Assembly: GCA_013214355.1 (NCBI GenBank)
Contig: JABSSL010000089.1
Location: 17,537 to 81,536 of the forward strand
Length of the DNA: 64,000 nucleotides
Source: Saprospiraceae bacterium
GTDB lineage: Bacteria > Bacteroidota > Bacteroidia > Chitinophagales > Saprospiraceae
Direction of reading: 5' to 3'
The position numbers and the translations under genes are program-made. The notes beneath the pieces are model-generated. The model had not been told where the DNA came from and made no database searches. It saw only the letters and a program-made list of their open reading frames with translations. Shown here in pieces: positions 1-8,912 of this stretch. Within the stretch, counting starts at the first letter, position 1; the number at the start of each line of letters is the position of its first letter.

Positions 1-2
1 TA

Positions 3-1562
3 GAAGAACGTAATGGCGGAATTGGAAAAGTGAGCGTTTTCGTCAATGGTAAAGAGGTAGCCGAAGAGATCAATCCCCTGCCAAGGCGCGAAAATCCAGA
101 ACGGGCAAAGTCGATTGCTTACGATCTCTCACAACACCAAAACTACCTGCTTTCTCATCCAGATAGTACCAATATCGTTAGCATCAGAGCCTATAACGAA
201 GCCGGTTGGCTAAAAAGCAGGGCTGTCGATCTGGTGTATTCAGCCAGTTCTTCTAAGGGAATTTATGATCAAACTGCGGGCCAGGCTCCAGATTTGAATA
301 GATGGCTTCACCCAAAACTCTTTGTCGTAACCGTTGGGACTTCGGATTATGCCGGCTCCAACCTGGATTTAAAATATGCGGATCAAGATGCCATGATGAT
401 GGCATTAGCGCTAGAATCAGCTGGCTCGAAACTCTTTGAGCGGGGCCGTTCAGGAGAAACCAATTTAGAAGTTTATTGCTTCTCTACCACTGAATCTGAT
501 GCCAAAACCCTTTCGGATGCCGGCATAGTGTGGCAGTCTCCGGCAAAGCAAAATATCGAAGCTACCTTCGAGCAGATCAAAGCCAAAGCCAAAGCTGAGG
601 ATGTGCTAGTACTCTACATGTCTGGCCATGGAGTAACACAGAGTGAAAATGATCAGACCCAATTCTACTACTTAACCAAAGGAATTGGCAGTGAGGATGC
701 GCTGGGAGATCCAGGCCTCAGAGATGCTTTTACCATCTCCAGCGAAGAGCTAACCCAATGGATCAAAGATATCCCCGCTCTTAAGCAAGTCATGATCATC
801 GATGCTTGCTATTCGGGACAGGTGGTGCAGAGCCTCATGGGAGGATCTAAAAGATTGAGTTCCAACCAGGTCAGAGCCTTAGATCGCATGAAAGATCGCA
901 CCGGGCTTTTCATCCTTTCTGGGAGCGCATCAGATAAGGTAAGCTGGGAAGCCAGCGGATTTGGTCAAGGTCTTCTTACGTATTCATTATTGAAAGGCAT
1001 GAAGGGAGTGGCAGCAAAAAAGACTCCTGATGGTGAGACCATTGATGTAATGAAGTTGTTTCAATATGCGCGGGATGAGGTTCCAAATCTTGCCAAAGGT
1101 ATCAATAGGATTCAAACACCAATGATGGGTTTCCCTACCCACGGAGCTAGCTTTGACATTGGAATCTTAGATGATGATATCAAATCTACCATCCAATTGA
1201 GTGATAATAAACCTATTGTCATCAAGAGCAACTTCATGAATCAAAAGACACTGCGTGATGATCTGGGGCTAGAGGCACGTCTGGAAAAACTGTTTCGGAA
1301 AGAAACGGCTAGGGGAAGAGACGCAGATGTGATTTACGTTGACGTTAGTGAGTATCCTGGTGCTTGGTCCGTCGGAGGGCTCTACGAAATTTCGGACAAT
1401 AAGGAGACAGGGTCGGGAAGGGAAGCAAAAAAAATTACACTCAAGTTATTTAAAGGGACGGAAGAAGAAATTCCGATTCAAATTGATGATCCTGAGCCAG
1501 ATGTGGAGGATTTAGCCCTACAGATTTTCGAGGCGATTATTGATGAATTATTGTGGCAATAG
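3..1562 (+). CDS. Caspase-like (peptidase C14) protein, 5' end outside the window
   Basis: The reading frame is open to the first base of the window, so the gene starts upstream; the GTG at position 30 is probably internal. Numbering from that GTG, the caspase fold covers about residues 95-375. The catalytic pair is visible: His200 in YMSGHG and Cys260 in IIDACYSG. The segment before it (GKVSVFVNGKEV) resembles the linker that joins WD40 or similar repeats to caspase domains in Bacteroidota, but no repeats lie inside the window. The last 130 residues are an uncharacterised tail. The family cleaves proteins after basic or acidic residues; the substrate here is unknown. It converges on aguB with an 18-bp gap and no visible terminator. 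Confidence 0.85.
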   Translation, partial: EERNGGIGKVSVFVNGKEVAEEINPLPRRENPERAKSIAYDLSQHQNYLLSHPDSTNIVSIRAYNEAGWLKSRAVDLVYSASSSKGIYDQTAGQAPDLNRWLHPKLFVVTVGTSDYAGSNLDLKYADQDAMMMALALESAGSKLFERGRSGETNLEVYCFSTTESDAKTLSDAGIVWQSPAKQNIEATFEQIKAKAKAEDVLVLYMSGHGVTQSENDQTQFYYLTKGIGSEDALGDPGLRDAFTISSEELTQWIKDIPALKQVMIIDACYSGQVVQSLMGGSKRLSSNQVRALDRMKDRTGLFILSGSASDKVSWEASGFGQGLLTYSLLKGMKGVAAKKTPDGETIDVMKLFQYARDEVPNLAKGINRIQTPMMGFPTHGASFDIGILDDDIKSTIQLSDNKPIVIKSNFMNQKTLRDDLGLEARLEKLFRKETARGRDADVIYVDVSEYPGAWSVGGLYEISDNKETGSGREAKKITLKLFKGTEEEIPIQIDDPEPDVEDLALQIFEAIIDELLWQ

Positions 1563-1580
1563 CAGCCCCCTTAAGCGGCA

Positions 1581-2471
1581 CTAATCCAAATAACGCTGCA
1601 TTAAGCCCTGGTAGGCATCAATTCGTCGATCTCGAAAGAAAGGCCAAATGCGACGAACGGCCTCAGTGCGATCTTTATCGATTTCCACCACCTCCACGCA
1701 TGCATCACCCTGTGGGGCTTCGAACAGTATCTCCCCTTGTGGCCCAGCTACAAAGCTTCGTCCCCAGAAGTGAATGCCTTTGGTTTGACCACTCCAATCT
1801 GCTTCAAAACCAGTTCGATTCACACAGACCACTGGCAATCCATTGGCGACGGCATGTCCACGTTGAATACTCCGCCAAGCATCTAGCTGTCGCTGCTGTT
1901 CCGCCTCATCATCGGAAGTTTCATAACCTATTGCCGTGGGATAAATCAACAGCTCTGCCCCCGCCAAGGCCATTAATCGGGCAGCTTCGGGATACCATTG
2001 ATCCCAGCAAAGCAGGACGCCTAATCGGCCAACGCTAGTATCTATCGGTTCAAAGCCTAAATCACCAGGAGTGAAGTAGAACTTCTCATAATAGGCAGGA
2101 TCATCAGGGATGTGCATTTTACGGTATTTCCCAGCAATGCTACCGTCTTTCTCAAAAACAACGGCAGTGTTGTGATAAATCCCAGCAGCTCTTTTTTCAA
2201 ATAGAGAAGTAATCAAAACGACCTCATAATTCCTTGCGGCTTCAGCATAGATATTAACCGTTTCCCCAGGAATAGTATCTGCCCATTCAAACTGACTCAC
2301 TTCTTCGACTTGGCAAAAATAGGGACTACAATGCAACTCTTGCAGAATAACTAATTCCGCTCCGGCATCAACTGCATCTCCTATAGCCACCAGCGTGTGG
2401 GTAATATTATCAAACTTATCATTGCTACAGCTGTGCTGAACTATTCCTACTTTTAAAACACTCATAATCAT
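1581..2471 (-). CDS. aguB: N-carbamoylputrescine amidohydrolase
   Basis: This is a nitrilase-superfamily enzyme of 296 residues, the usual length for AguB. The Glu-Lys-Cys triad is visible: Glu45 (QELHC), Lys118 (YRKMHIPDDP) and Cys154 (LLCWDQWYPE). The CWDQWYPEAAR signature is typical of N-carbamoylputrescine amidases. The enzyme hydrolyses N-carbamoylputrescine to putrescine, ammonia and CO2. Its start codon overlaps the stop of the agmatine deiminase gene (ATGA), so the two are very probably translationally coupled and perform consecutive steps. A second ATG two codons downstream could also be the start. Function is assigned from family motifs plus the partner gene. Confidence 0.93.
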   Translation of the reverse strand: MIMSVLKVGIVQHSCSNDKFDNITHTLVAIGDAVDAGAELVILQELHCSPYFCQVEEVSQFEWADTIPGETVNIYAEAARNYEVVLITSLFEKRAAGIYHNTAVVFEKDGSIAGKYRKMHIPDDPAYYEKFYFTPGDLGFEPIDTSVGRLGVLLCWDQWYPEAARLMALAGAELLIYPTAIGYETSDDEAEQQRQLDAWRSIQRGHAVANGLPVVCVNRTGFEADWSGQTKGIHFWGRSFVAGPQGEILFEAPQGDACVEVVEIDKDRTEAVRRIWPFFRDRRIDAYQGLMQRYLD

Positions 2472-3505
2472 CTATTTATGACTCCTTCGGGAAACTGCAT
2501 ACAAAGACAGTGTAGTGATCCATGTTGTTTAATGATCGGAAGTGCATCCACTCCCACCACCTGCCTATTGGAAAATACTTGTGCCAAACGATCTATTGCT
2601 AATCGATCCTTCTCCTGCTGATAAGTAGGCACAATCACATAACGATTGGAAATAATAAAATTGGCGTAGGTTGCTGGCAATCGATGACCATCTTCCGGGT
2701 GGAAACAAGGATCTGGTAAGGGTAAAGGTAGCAAGTTATAGGCTTGCCCTGCTAACGTTCTCCACTGCTTCAGTTCTCGCTCAACGGATTGCAGAAATTC
2801 CAAATGCTCGTCTTTCGGATCATTACATTGAACGTAGGCGATGGTACTCGTTGTACAAAAACGCGCAATGGTATCGATGTGCCCATCTGTATCGTCACCG
2901 GCTAATTGCCCGCTTGGCAAGGTCAAAACCCTGCTAACTCCAAGCTGATTTTTGAGTTGTGCCAGCATTTCATTCCAATCCGCATGTGGATTCCTGTTTT
3001 TATCCAGCAAACAGTCGGTAGAACCTATCAGGGTACCCATCCCATCGCTTTCAATAGCGCCACCTTCTAATACCAATGATAATTCACGCCTTTCGATCTG
3101 GCCAAACAAGCCAGACTGATACAGGTGCTTCGTAACTTGGTTGTCCAATTCAGCCGGATACTTCTTTCCCCAACCATTAAATTGAAAATCGAGTAATACC
3201 AATTTCCCTTGGTACTGGACCGTAATAGGTCCATTATCCCTTGCCCAAACATCGTTTGAAGTTACTTCCACAATATGCAATCGCTCCGAAGGAATATCCG
3301 ACAATTCTTGGCGTATCGAATCTACATTTTGCCCCGCAACAATTACAGATTGATCTTCGGTGATCAGCGCAATACACTCATGAATCCGTTCTTGGACGGC
3401 GATAGCATCTTGCCCCCAATCCATATTTTCGTTCGGCCAAGTAAATTGAATGGCACTTTGCGTTTCCCATTCGGCAGGCAATCTGCAAGGGCTCTCATCT
3501 TGCAT
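2468..3505 (-). CDS. aguA: Agmatine deiminase
   Basis: The 345-residue protein belongs to the agmatine/peptidyl-arginine deiminase family (penteins). Visible family motifs are WARDNGPI near residue 88, LEGGAIESDG in the middle, DGHID for the catalytic His/Asp, and the C-terminal nucleophile Cys333 in GSLHC. The enzyme converts agmatine to N-carbamoylputrescine and ammonia, which the overlapping aguB product takes on to putrescine. No arginine decarboxylase is visible here, so agmatine must come from a gene elsewhere or from outside the cell. The C-terminal motif is a little divergent (GSLHC rather than the common GGGNIHC), but the Cys is present. Confidence 0.92.
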   Translation of the reverse strand: MQDESPCRLPAEWETQSAIQFTWPNENMDWGQDAIAVQERIHECIALITEDQSVIVAGQNVDSIRQELSDIPSERLHIVEVTSNDVWARDNGPITVQYQGKLVLLDFQFNGWGKKYPAELDNQVTKHLYQSGLFGQIERRELSLVLEGGAIESDGMGTLIGSTDCLLDKNRNPHADWNEMLAQLKNQLGVSRVLTLPSGQLAGDDTDGHIDTIARFCTTSTIAYVQCNDPKDEHLEFLQSVERELKQWRTLAGQAYNLLPLPLPDPCFHPEDGHRLPATYANFIISNRYVIVPTYQQEKDRLAIDRLAQVFSNRQVVGVDALPIIKQHGSLHCLCMQFPEGVINR

Positions 3506-3524
3506 GTTTTACACTTTCTAGCAA

Positions 3525-3564
3525 AAAAGAAAGGGCATCTTCCAGTGTTAACCGGAAGACACCC
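3525..3564 (-). terminator. Intrinsic terminator downstream of the P5C dehydrogenase gene
   Basis: Read on the minus strand, arms GGGTGTCTTCC and GGAAGATGCCC pair over 11 positions (two as G-U in RNA) around a 10-nt loop. They are followed directly by TTTCTTTTTT. It separates the dehydrogenase transcript from the aguA-aguB pair. Confidence 0.8.
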
Positions 3565-3607
3565 AATGACAATTTGTTATTAGCAAGATTGTTCCAACTA
3601 GGTGGAA

Positions 3608-5239
3608 CTATTCTTCAGTCAAGAAAGGATATCTATAATCCTTTGGTGACACAAAATTCTCTTTAATCGTACGGGGAGAAACCCAACGATATAAATTCAG
3701 AACCGACCCCGCTTTATCATTCGTACCCGAAGCCCTGGCACCTCCAAAAGGTTGTTGGCCCACCACAGCACCTGTCGGTTTGTCATTAATATAGAAATTT
3801 CCAGCAGCTTGTTGTAAGCGTTTTGTGGCAAGAACGGTAGCAGCTCGATCTTGAGAAAAGATGGCTCCCGTCAAAGCATATGGAGAAGTACTGTCTACCA
3901 AATCGAGTGTGTTTTCGAACTGATCATCCTCATAAATATAGATGGTCAATACAGGTCCGAAAATCTCCTCTTCCATGGTAGTGTAACTAGGATCGGTCGT
4001 TACAATGATAGTTGGATCAATAAAATATCCCTTAGACTTATCATATGTACCGCCCGCTATTACAGTAGCTTTAGGATCTTTTTTGGCTCTTGCTATATAT
4101 CCAGAAATTTTGTCAAAGGCTCGTTCGTCAATGACAGCGTTAACAAAGTTAGTAAAATCTTCTGGAGTACCAATTTTAATAGAAGCAATATCTTCTAATA
4201 AATATTTTTCAATTGTGTTCCATAAACTCTTAGGTAAATAGGACCTAGAAGCGGCACTACATTTCTGTCCTTGGAACTCAAAAGCCCCTCTAATTAGTGC
4301 CACAGCTACGGCCTTTGGATCGGCACTTGGATGAGCTACGACAAAGTCTTTCCCTCCTGTTTCACCAACGATACGAGGGTAAGAACGATACTTGTTGATG
4401 TTCTTTCCAATGGTACTCCAAAGGTGTTGAAATACCCCTGTACTTCCGGTAAAGTGCAAGCCTGCGAAATCCTTATGGGAGAAGATAATATCTCCCGCCA
4501 TTGGTCCATCAACATAGATCAAATTGATCACTCCATCCGGCAAGCCCGCCTCTATCAACACCTCCATAATCACGGCAGCACTGTATACCTGTGTCTCGGC
4601 TGGCTTCCAAACTACGGTATTGCCCATTAAAGCAGGTGCACCGCAAAGGTTTCCGGCAATGGAAGTAAAGTTGAAAGGTGTGATGGCAAAGATAAAGCCT
4701 TCTAGCGGTCTATATTCTAGTCTATTCCAGATGCCAGGCGCGCTTTCGGGTTGCGTCTGGTAAATCTCGGTCATGTACTGAGCGTTGAAGCGGAAAAAGT
4801 CGCACAATTCAGCCACTGCATCAATTTCTGCCTGAAATATATTTTTGGATTGCCCAAGCATGGTCGCAGCATTCATCTTCGCTCGATAAGGGCCAGCCAG
4901 CAGATCTGCTGCCTTCAAGAAAATTGCGGCACGTTCTTGCCATGGCATGCTTTCCCAAGCTGGCTTTGCCGCTAATGCCGCCTCGATTGCATCGTGGACG
5001 TGAGAAGAATCACCCTTACAAAAATGTCCCAGCAGATGATCTAGTTCATGTGGTGGATAGATGGCAATTTTATCATCAGTTGTGATGGCTTTGCCATTGA
5101 TGTACATAGGAATTTCTGTAGTCTCCGCTTTCAGGTTAGCCAAGGCTTCTTTTACCGCCTGCTTTTCAGGTGAACCGGGCTTATAGCTTAGAACGGGCTC
5201 ATTCTTCGCAACGGGTACTTCAAAAAAGGCATTTGACAT
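3608..5239 (-). CDS. pruA: L-glutamate gamma-semialdehyde (P5C) dehydrogenase
   Basis: A 543-residue aldehyde dehydrogenase of the length and sequence type of the stand-alone P5C dehydrogenases. It has the N-terminal signature KNEPVLSYKPGSPE, the GFIFAITPFNFTSIAGNL substrate/cofactor segment, GETGGKDF around the catalytic Glu, and the nucleophile Cys in GQKCSAASR at about residue 327. The conserved GQQPFGGARASGTNDKAG lies near the C-terminus. It oxidises glutamate-5-semialdehyde to glutamate with NAD+, the last step of proline (and arginine/ornithine) catabolism. It carries no proline dehydrogenase domain. Downstream lie the agmatine/putrescine genes, giving a nitrogen-compound catabolic neighbourhood, although a terminator separates them. 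Confidence 0.93.
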   Translation of the reverse strand: MSNAFFEVPVAKNEPVLSYKPGSPEKQAVKEALANLKAETTEIPMYINGKAITTDDKIAIYPPHELDHLLGHFCKGDSSHVHDAIEAALAAKPAWESMPWQERAAIFLKAADLLAGPYRAKMNAATMLGQSKNIFQAEIDAVAELCDFFRFNAQYMTEIYQTQPESAPGIWNRLEYRPLEGFIFAITPFNFTSIAGNLCGAPALMGNTVVWKPAETQVYSAAVIMEVLIEAGLPDGVINLIYVDGPMAGDIIFSHKDFAGLHFTGSTGVFQHLWSTIGKNINKYRSYPRIVGETGGKDFVVAHPSADPKAVAVALIRGAFEFQGQKCSAASRSYLPKSLWNTIEKYLLEDIASIKIGTPEDFTNFVNAVIDERAFDKISGYIARAKKDPKATVIAGGTYDKSKGYFIDPTIIVTTDPSYTTMEEEIFGPVLTIYIYEDDQFENTLDLVDSTSPYALTGAIFSQDRAATVLATKRLQQAAGNFYINDKPTGAVVGQQPFGGARASGTNDKAGSVLNLYRWVSPRTIKENFVSPKDYRYPFLTEE

Positions 5240-5386
5240 AATAATCTGGTTTTTCGACCTTTCTGCTGCGAAATGTAGCGCTGGAAAGGGTCGTGTTTAC
5301 GAGGAAGGAGCACCCCTCCTTACTCTAGAAATGTAGTGTTAGGGCGTTGGCCGCGAAGATAATGAAGGCAAACAAACTTTTCTAAT

Positions 5387-6067
5387 TTACAAAAAGGAAT
5401 ACAGGTCGGTAAGATGAGTAATTTCGTAGGTGGGGGCCACCTCCAAATAGCGTTCCCTACGATCGTAATTAAACCAACAAGCGTGGATGCCAAAATCTAA
5501 GCCGCCCCGGATATCAGCATTTAAATTATCCCCGATAATGAGCGTTCTTTCTTTCGAGGGATGGGCTAGGCCTTGAAAGACATGACGGAAAAAAGACGCG
5601 TCGGGTTTAGCCACGCCAATTTCATCTGAAATAGCAATGTAGGAGAAATAATCTCCAAGGCCAGAAAGCTCGAGTCTAGATCGTTGAACCTCTTTAATCC
5701 CATTGGTTACTAAAGCTAGTTGATATTTGGATCTTAGCGTTTGGAGAAGGTCCATCGCCCCCTCCATCATTGCCGTACTTTGTGATAAATGTACCAAATA
5801 ACTTTCAGCAAAAGCCTCTGGATCATCTTTAAGTCCTATCTCCATGAAGAATAGCTGAAATCGCTTGTACCTCAGCAGCGCCTTCGATAGTTTTCCCTCC
5901 TCATAAGCTCGCCAGCAGCTACGGTTAATCTTGTCATACACCTGATTGTGCGCTGGACGAAAGATCACACCAATCTCCGTCAAAGCTTCTCGCAGTGCAT
6001 AGCTTTGGGCTTCATTGAAGTCCAGGATAGTGTTATCTGCATCGAAAAGTAACCAGTCGTATTTCAT
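5387..6067 (-). CDS. YjjG-type HAD phosphatase (noncanonical pyrimidine nucleotidase)
   Basis: A 226-residue HAD-superfamily hydrolase. Motif I is Asp9-Ala-Asp11-Asn-Thr13 and motif II is LVTNGI. Motif III/IV is IGDNLNADIRGG. A helical C1 cap lies between motifs I and II (about residues 18-90). The FDADNTILDF opening and the TNGI/GDNLNADI motifs match the YjjG subfamily, which dephosphorylates nucleoside monophosphates including noncanonical pyrimidine ones. The substrate in this organism is inferred only. It lies 11 bp downstream of coaD on the same strand and probably shares its transcript. Confidence 0.82.
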   Translation of the reverse strand: MKYDWLLFDADNTILDFNEAQSYALREALTEIGVIFRPAHNQVYDKINRSCWRAYEEGKLSKALLRYKRFQLFFMEIGLKDDPEAFAESYLVHLSQSTAMMEGAMDLLQTLRSKYQLALVTNGIKEVQRSRLELSGLGDYFSYIAISDEIGVAKPDASFFRHVFQGLAHPSKERTLIIGDNLNADIRGGLDFGIHACWFNYDRRERYLEVAPTYEITHLTDLYSFL

Positions 6068-6078
6068 GCCCAGCTGAT

Positions 6079-6555
6079 CTATACCTCTGAGACACCCTTG
6101 ATCTCAATAGTCGAAGGAATAAACGGTGATGCATCACCTCCCCACTTGATCACCTCTCGAACGATAGTAGAGCTGATGTGAGAATGCTCCGGTTCACTGA
6201 TTAGAAATATAGTCTCAATCCCATTACCAACAATGGCATTCATTTGAGAGATGGTCTTTTCGTAATCAAAGTCCGATGCATTTCTTAAACCACGAAGTAG
6301 ATATTTGGCACCTATCTTCTGGCAGTAATGAGCAGTTAGATTCTCGAAGAAGTCCACCTCGACTTTGGGCTCATCAGCAAATACAGCATTCAACCAGGCA
6401 ATGCGCTGATCCAGGCTGAATAGATATTTCTTTTGGGAGTTTTCCCCAATAGCAACTATAATTTTATCGAATAAAGGGAGGGCTCTTTTGACCAGGGCGA
6501 GATGACCCACGGTGATGGGGTCAAATGATCCAGGAAAAACGGCAACTTTTGACAT
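6079..6555 (-). CDS. coaD: Phosphopantetheine adenylyltransferase
   Basis: A 158-residue protein, the normal CoaD length. It shows the nucleotidyltransferase signature PGSFDPITVGH, with His18 in the TxGH motif, and the C-terminal SSTIVRE motif that binds ATP phosphates. The enzyme transfers AMP from ATP to 4'-phosphopantetheine to make dephospho-CoA, the penultimate step of CoA synthesis, in the cytoplasm. It is followed after 11 bp by the HAD phosphatase gene. No other CoA gene is nearby. Confidence 0.95.
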   Translation of the reverse strand: MSKVAVFPGSFDPITVGHLALVKRALPLFDKIIVAIGENSQKKYLFSLDQRIAWLNAVFADEPKVEVDFFENLTAHYCQKIGAKYLLRGLRNASDFDYEKTISQMNAIVGNGIETIFLISEPEHSHISSTIVREVIKWGGDASPFIPSTIEIKGVSEV

Positions 6556-6662
6556 GTATAGGTGTTTGGTGGTCGTTGCCCAAATTTACACCTTAATTTG
6601 ACTTAATCGCAATTTAAGTGGTGCGACAATAGAAACTGCCTAAGCAGGTATTATCCCCCTTC

Positions 6663-7244
6663 TCATTTCAAAAGCCGGAACGAATCCAGGAAGGCATCAG
6701 AAGATTGGTTGATAGCTCGTCCCTTTTGTGTAACAGTCTGCACCGCATAATATCGATTATCCACCACTACTGCTTTCGTTTTGATAATACCACGGCCATT
6801 GAGATAATCAATTCTCCACAGTTTAGCGGGATATTCGTCCAAGTCCGTGTCTGCGCTATACATTAATTCTCCCCTTACACTGCTCACCGCCGCCTCAATA
6901 GTAGTATGAAAAAAATCCGACAATAAATCCAAGGAATCAGAATGTACAGTCAAGTCCGGGTAGTCGCAGTAACTCAACATATAGACGTAATTTTCCTCCT
7001 TATCGTCATTGGTGTGAAAGTAAAAGGTATGATATACTAAGTTCCCTAAGGGCGTCTTTACTGTATCTGCTTTACTATCCATTGTTCCGGGTGCAAGGAT
7101 TCGGAAGCGTCCTTCGTAAGAAATAGTTTCTTCCCATTGACTTATGGGTGAATTCAGCATGGCCTCATCTTGGGCATCCCCAGTCACATAGCCGAGCATA
7201 AAGAAAAAAAGAAAACAAAACAAAGGCTGCAATTCTCTGTTCAT
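6663..7244 (-). CDS. Secreted protein of unknown function
   Basis: The 193-residue product starts with a hydrophobic signal peptide (residues about 5-25, likely cleaved after GDA). A soluble region of about 165 residues follows, rich in aspartate and tyrosine. No catalytic motif or known domain was recognised. It lies 107 bp upstream of coaD on the same strand, and divergently from pncB across a 178-bp gap. The start at 7244 is supported because the signal peptide begins almost immediately after it. Confidence 0.7.
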   Translation of the reverse strand: MNRELQPLFCFLFFFMLGYVTGDAQDEAMLNSPISQWEETISYEGRFRILAPGTMDSKADTVKTPLGNLVYHTFYFHTNDDKEENYVYMLSYCDYPDLTVHSDSLDLLSDFFHTTIEAAVSSVRGELMYSADTDLDEYPAKLWRIDYLNGRGIIKTKAVVVDNRYYAVQTVTQKGRAINQSSDAFLDSFRLLK

Positions 7245-7370
7245 ACAACATCACATTTCTCTAATGAGCTGCAAAAATAAGAAAAGGTTGGCTAGCTAAT
7301 ACATCTCACAGCTGTTAGACGATATTTCCCCCCTACTCTACCACTGAAACTCATTTTTTCGGATAAAAAC

Positions 7371-7420
7371 TTGCAAGTTGATGAGAAAGCTCATAACTTA
7401 GTTTCAAAATCAAACTAAGT
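7371..7420 (+). promoter_or_regulatory. Candidate pncB promoter overlapped by a palindromic operator
   Basis: Arms ACTTAGTTT (7396-7404) and AAACTAAGT (7412-7420) form a perfect 9-bp inverted repeat with a 7-bp spacer, ending two bases before the pncB ATG. The left arm overlaps TAACTTAG (7394-7401), one mismatch from the Bacteroidota -7 element TAnnTTTG. A TTG lies at 7371-7373, 20 bp upstream, fitting the -33 spacing. A repressor bound here would cover the -7 element and start site. The NrtR-like Nudix protein encoded downstream is the obvious candidate, by inference. Confidence 0.6.
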
Positions 7421-7422
7421 AG

Positions 7423-8901
7423 ATGTATATTTCGAACTCACCCCAAAAAAACAACATGCCAGGAGCACTTTTAACAGACCTCTATCAACTAACCATGGCC
7501 TTTGGCTATTGGAAAGCCGGCATGCATGAGCGGGAGGCTGTTTTCAACCTTTTTTATCGCAAAAATCCGTTCCAGGGTACCTTTGCCATCGCCGCAGGAT
7601 TAGAATTAGCCATTCAATATCTGCAAAACTGGCATTTCACGGATGACGATATTAACTACCTCAGTAGCCTGAAAGGAGCTAAGGAAAAACCGCTTTTTGA
7701 GCCAGAATTCCTAACCTACCTAAGGGAATTGCGCTTTACCTGCGATGTAGAAGCCATTCCCGAAGGGACTATAGTATTCCCTCATCAGCCACTTCTCAGA
7801 ATTAAAGGGCCCATCTTACAGGCCCAGTTGGTCGAAACGGCCCTACTGAATATCATCAATTTTTCAACCTTGATTGCTACCAAGTCGGCCAGAATGGTAC
7901 AAGCTGCCGAAGGAGATAGTATTCTAGAATTCGGCCTTCGTCGAGCACAGGGGCCTGATGGAGGTCTAACGGCATCTCGCTCTGCTTACATTGGAGGTTG
8001 TACAGGCACCAGTCATGTATTGGCAGGGAAACGGTATGGCATACCCGTAAAAGGTACGCATGCACACAGTTGGATCATGGGATTTGCGGATGAGCAGGAG
8101 GCTTTTGATACTTATGCGGCGGCCATGCCACACAACTGTATTCTGCTAGTCGACACTTATGATACCTTGCAAGGCGTTGAAAAGGCCATCACCGTAGGTT
8201 TAGAACTAAAGAAGCGAGGTTTTGATTTATTAGGCATCCGTCTGGACAGTGGAGATCTAGCTGAACTCAGTAAGGCCAGCAGAAGATTACTCGACAATGC
8301 CGGACTACACGATGCCTTGATCGTCGCCAGCAATGATTTAGATGAATACAAGATTAAAGCACTCAAAGCAGCAGGAGCACCGATAGATGTCTGGGGTATT
8401 GGTACAAAGCTTGCTACGGGGGGAGAGCAAGCCGCACTTGGAGGAGTTTACAAGCTGGCAGCCATCCAGGACGAGGATAGCATATGGCAGTATAAGATTA
8501 AGCAATCCGAAGATATGATCAAGGTTTCCAATCCGGGGCTTTTGCAAGTACAACGCTGGTTCGACCACGAAGGTAAGCCCTTGGCGGATTGCATCATCGA
8601 CGATTGGCAGAAGTTCCAAAGTCAACGGATGATTAGCATCAAAGAGCAATTCGAAATAGAACTTGGAAAAGGCAAATCCCAAAAATTACTGGTCCCAATT
8701 TTCAGAAATGGAGATTTAGTTTATAATTTACCGGCGCTCGATATCATTAGAGCTCATTGTTTGGCGCAACAAGCGCTCTTTAGCAAAGTAGATCTAGCGG
8801 TTTATCCTCAGGGATTAGAGCGTCAGTTGTTCAAAATTAAACAACAGATGCTGGAAGATATCAATCAGAGTAGTGACGGACTCATTTCTGTGCCCAATTG
8901 A
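7423..8901 (+). CDS. pncB: Nicotinate phosphoribosyltransferase
   Basis: A 492-residue type II phosphoribosyltransferase of the NAPRTase family. The opening ALLTDLYQLTMAFGYWK, the FGLRRAQGPDGG segment, the GTHAHSW motif in the phosphorylated-histidine region and GIRLDSGDL are all characteristic. It makes nicotinate mononucleotide from nicotinate and PRPP (with ATP), the first committed step of the Preiss-Handler route to NAD. A second ATG at 7456, twelve codons in, gives the more typical N-terminus (MPGALLTDLY) and would leave room for a longer leader after the operator. It is followed after 11 bp by a Nudix-type regulator gene, so the two are probably co-transcribed. Confidence 0.94.
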   Translation: MYISNSPQKNNMPGALLTDLYQLTMAFGYWKAGMHEREAVFNLFYRKNPFQGTFAIAAGLELAIQYLQNWHFTDDDINYLSSLKGAKEKPLFEPEFLTYLRELRFTCDVEAIPEGTIVFPHQPLLRIKGPILQAQLVETALLNIINFSTLIATKSARMVQAAEGDSILEFGLRRAQGPDGGLTASRSAYIGGCTGTSHVLAGKRYGIPVKGTHAHSWIMGFADEQEAFDTYAAAMPHNCILLVDTYDTLQGVEKAITVGLELKKRGFDLLGIRLDSGDLAELSKASRRLLDNAGLHDALIVASNDLDEYKIKALKAAGAPIDVWGIGTKLATGGEQAALGGVYKLAAIQDEDSIWQYKIKQSEDMIKVSNPGLLQVQRWFDHEGKPLADCIIDDWQKFQSQRMISIKEQFEIELGKGKSQKLLVPIFRNGDLVYNLPALDIIRAHCLAQQALFSKVDLAVYPQGLERQLFKIKQQMLEDINQSSDGLISVPN

Positions 8902-8912
8902 AAAATTGATCT

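Noticed and set aside
1553..2038. 161-codon plus-strand frame opposite aguB
   Set aside because: It lies wholly antisense to a well-supported enzyme gene and shows no domain or signal.
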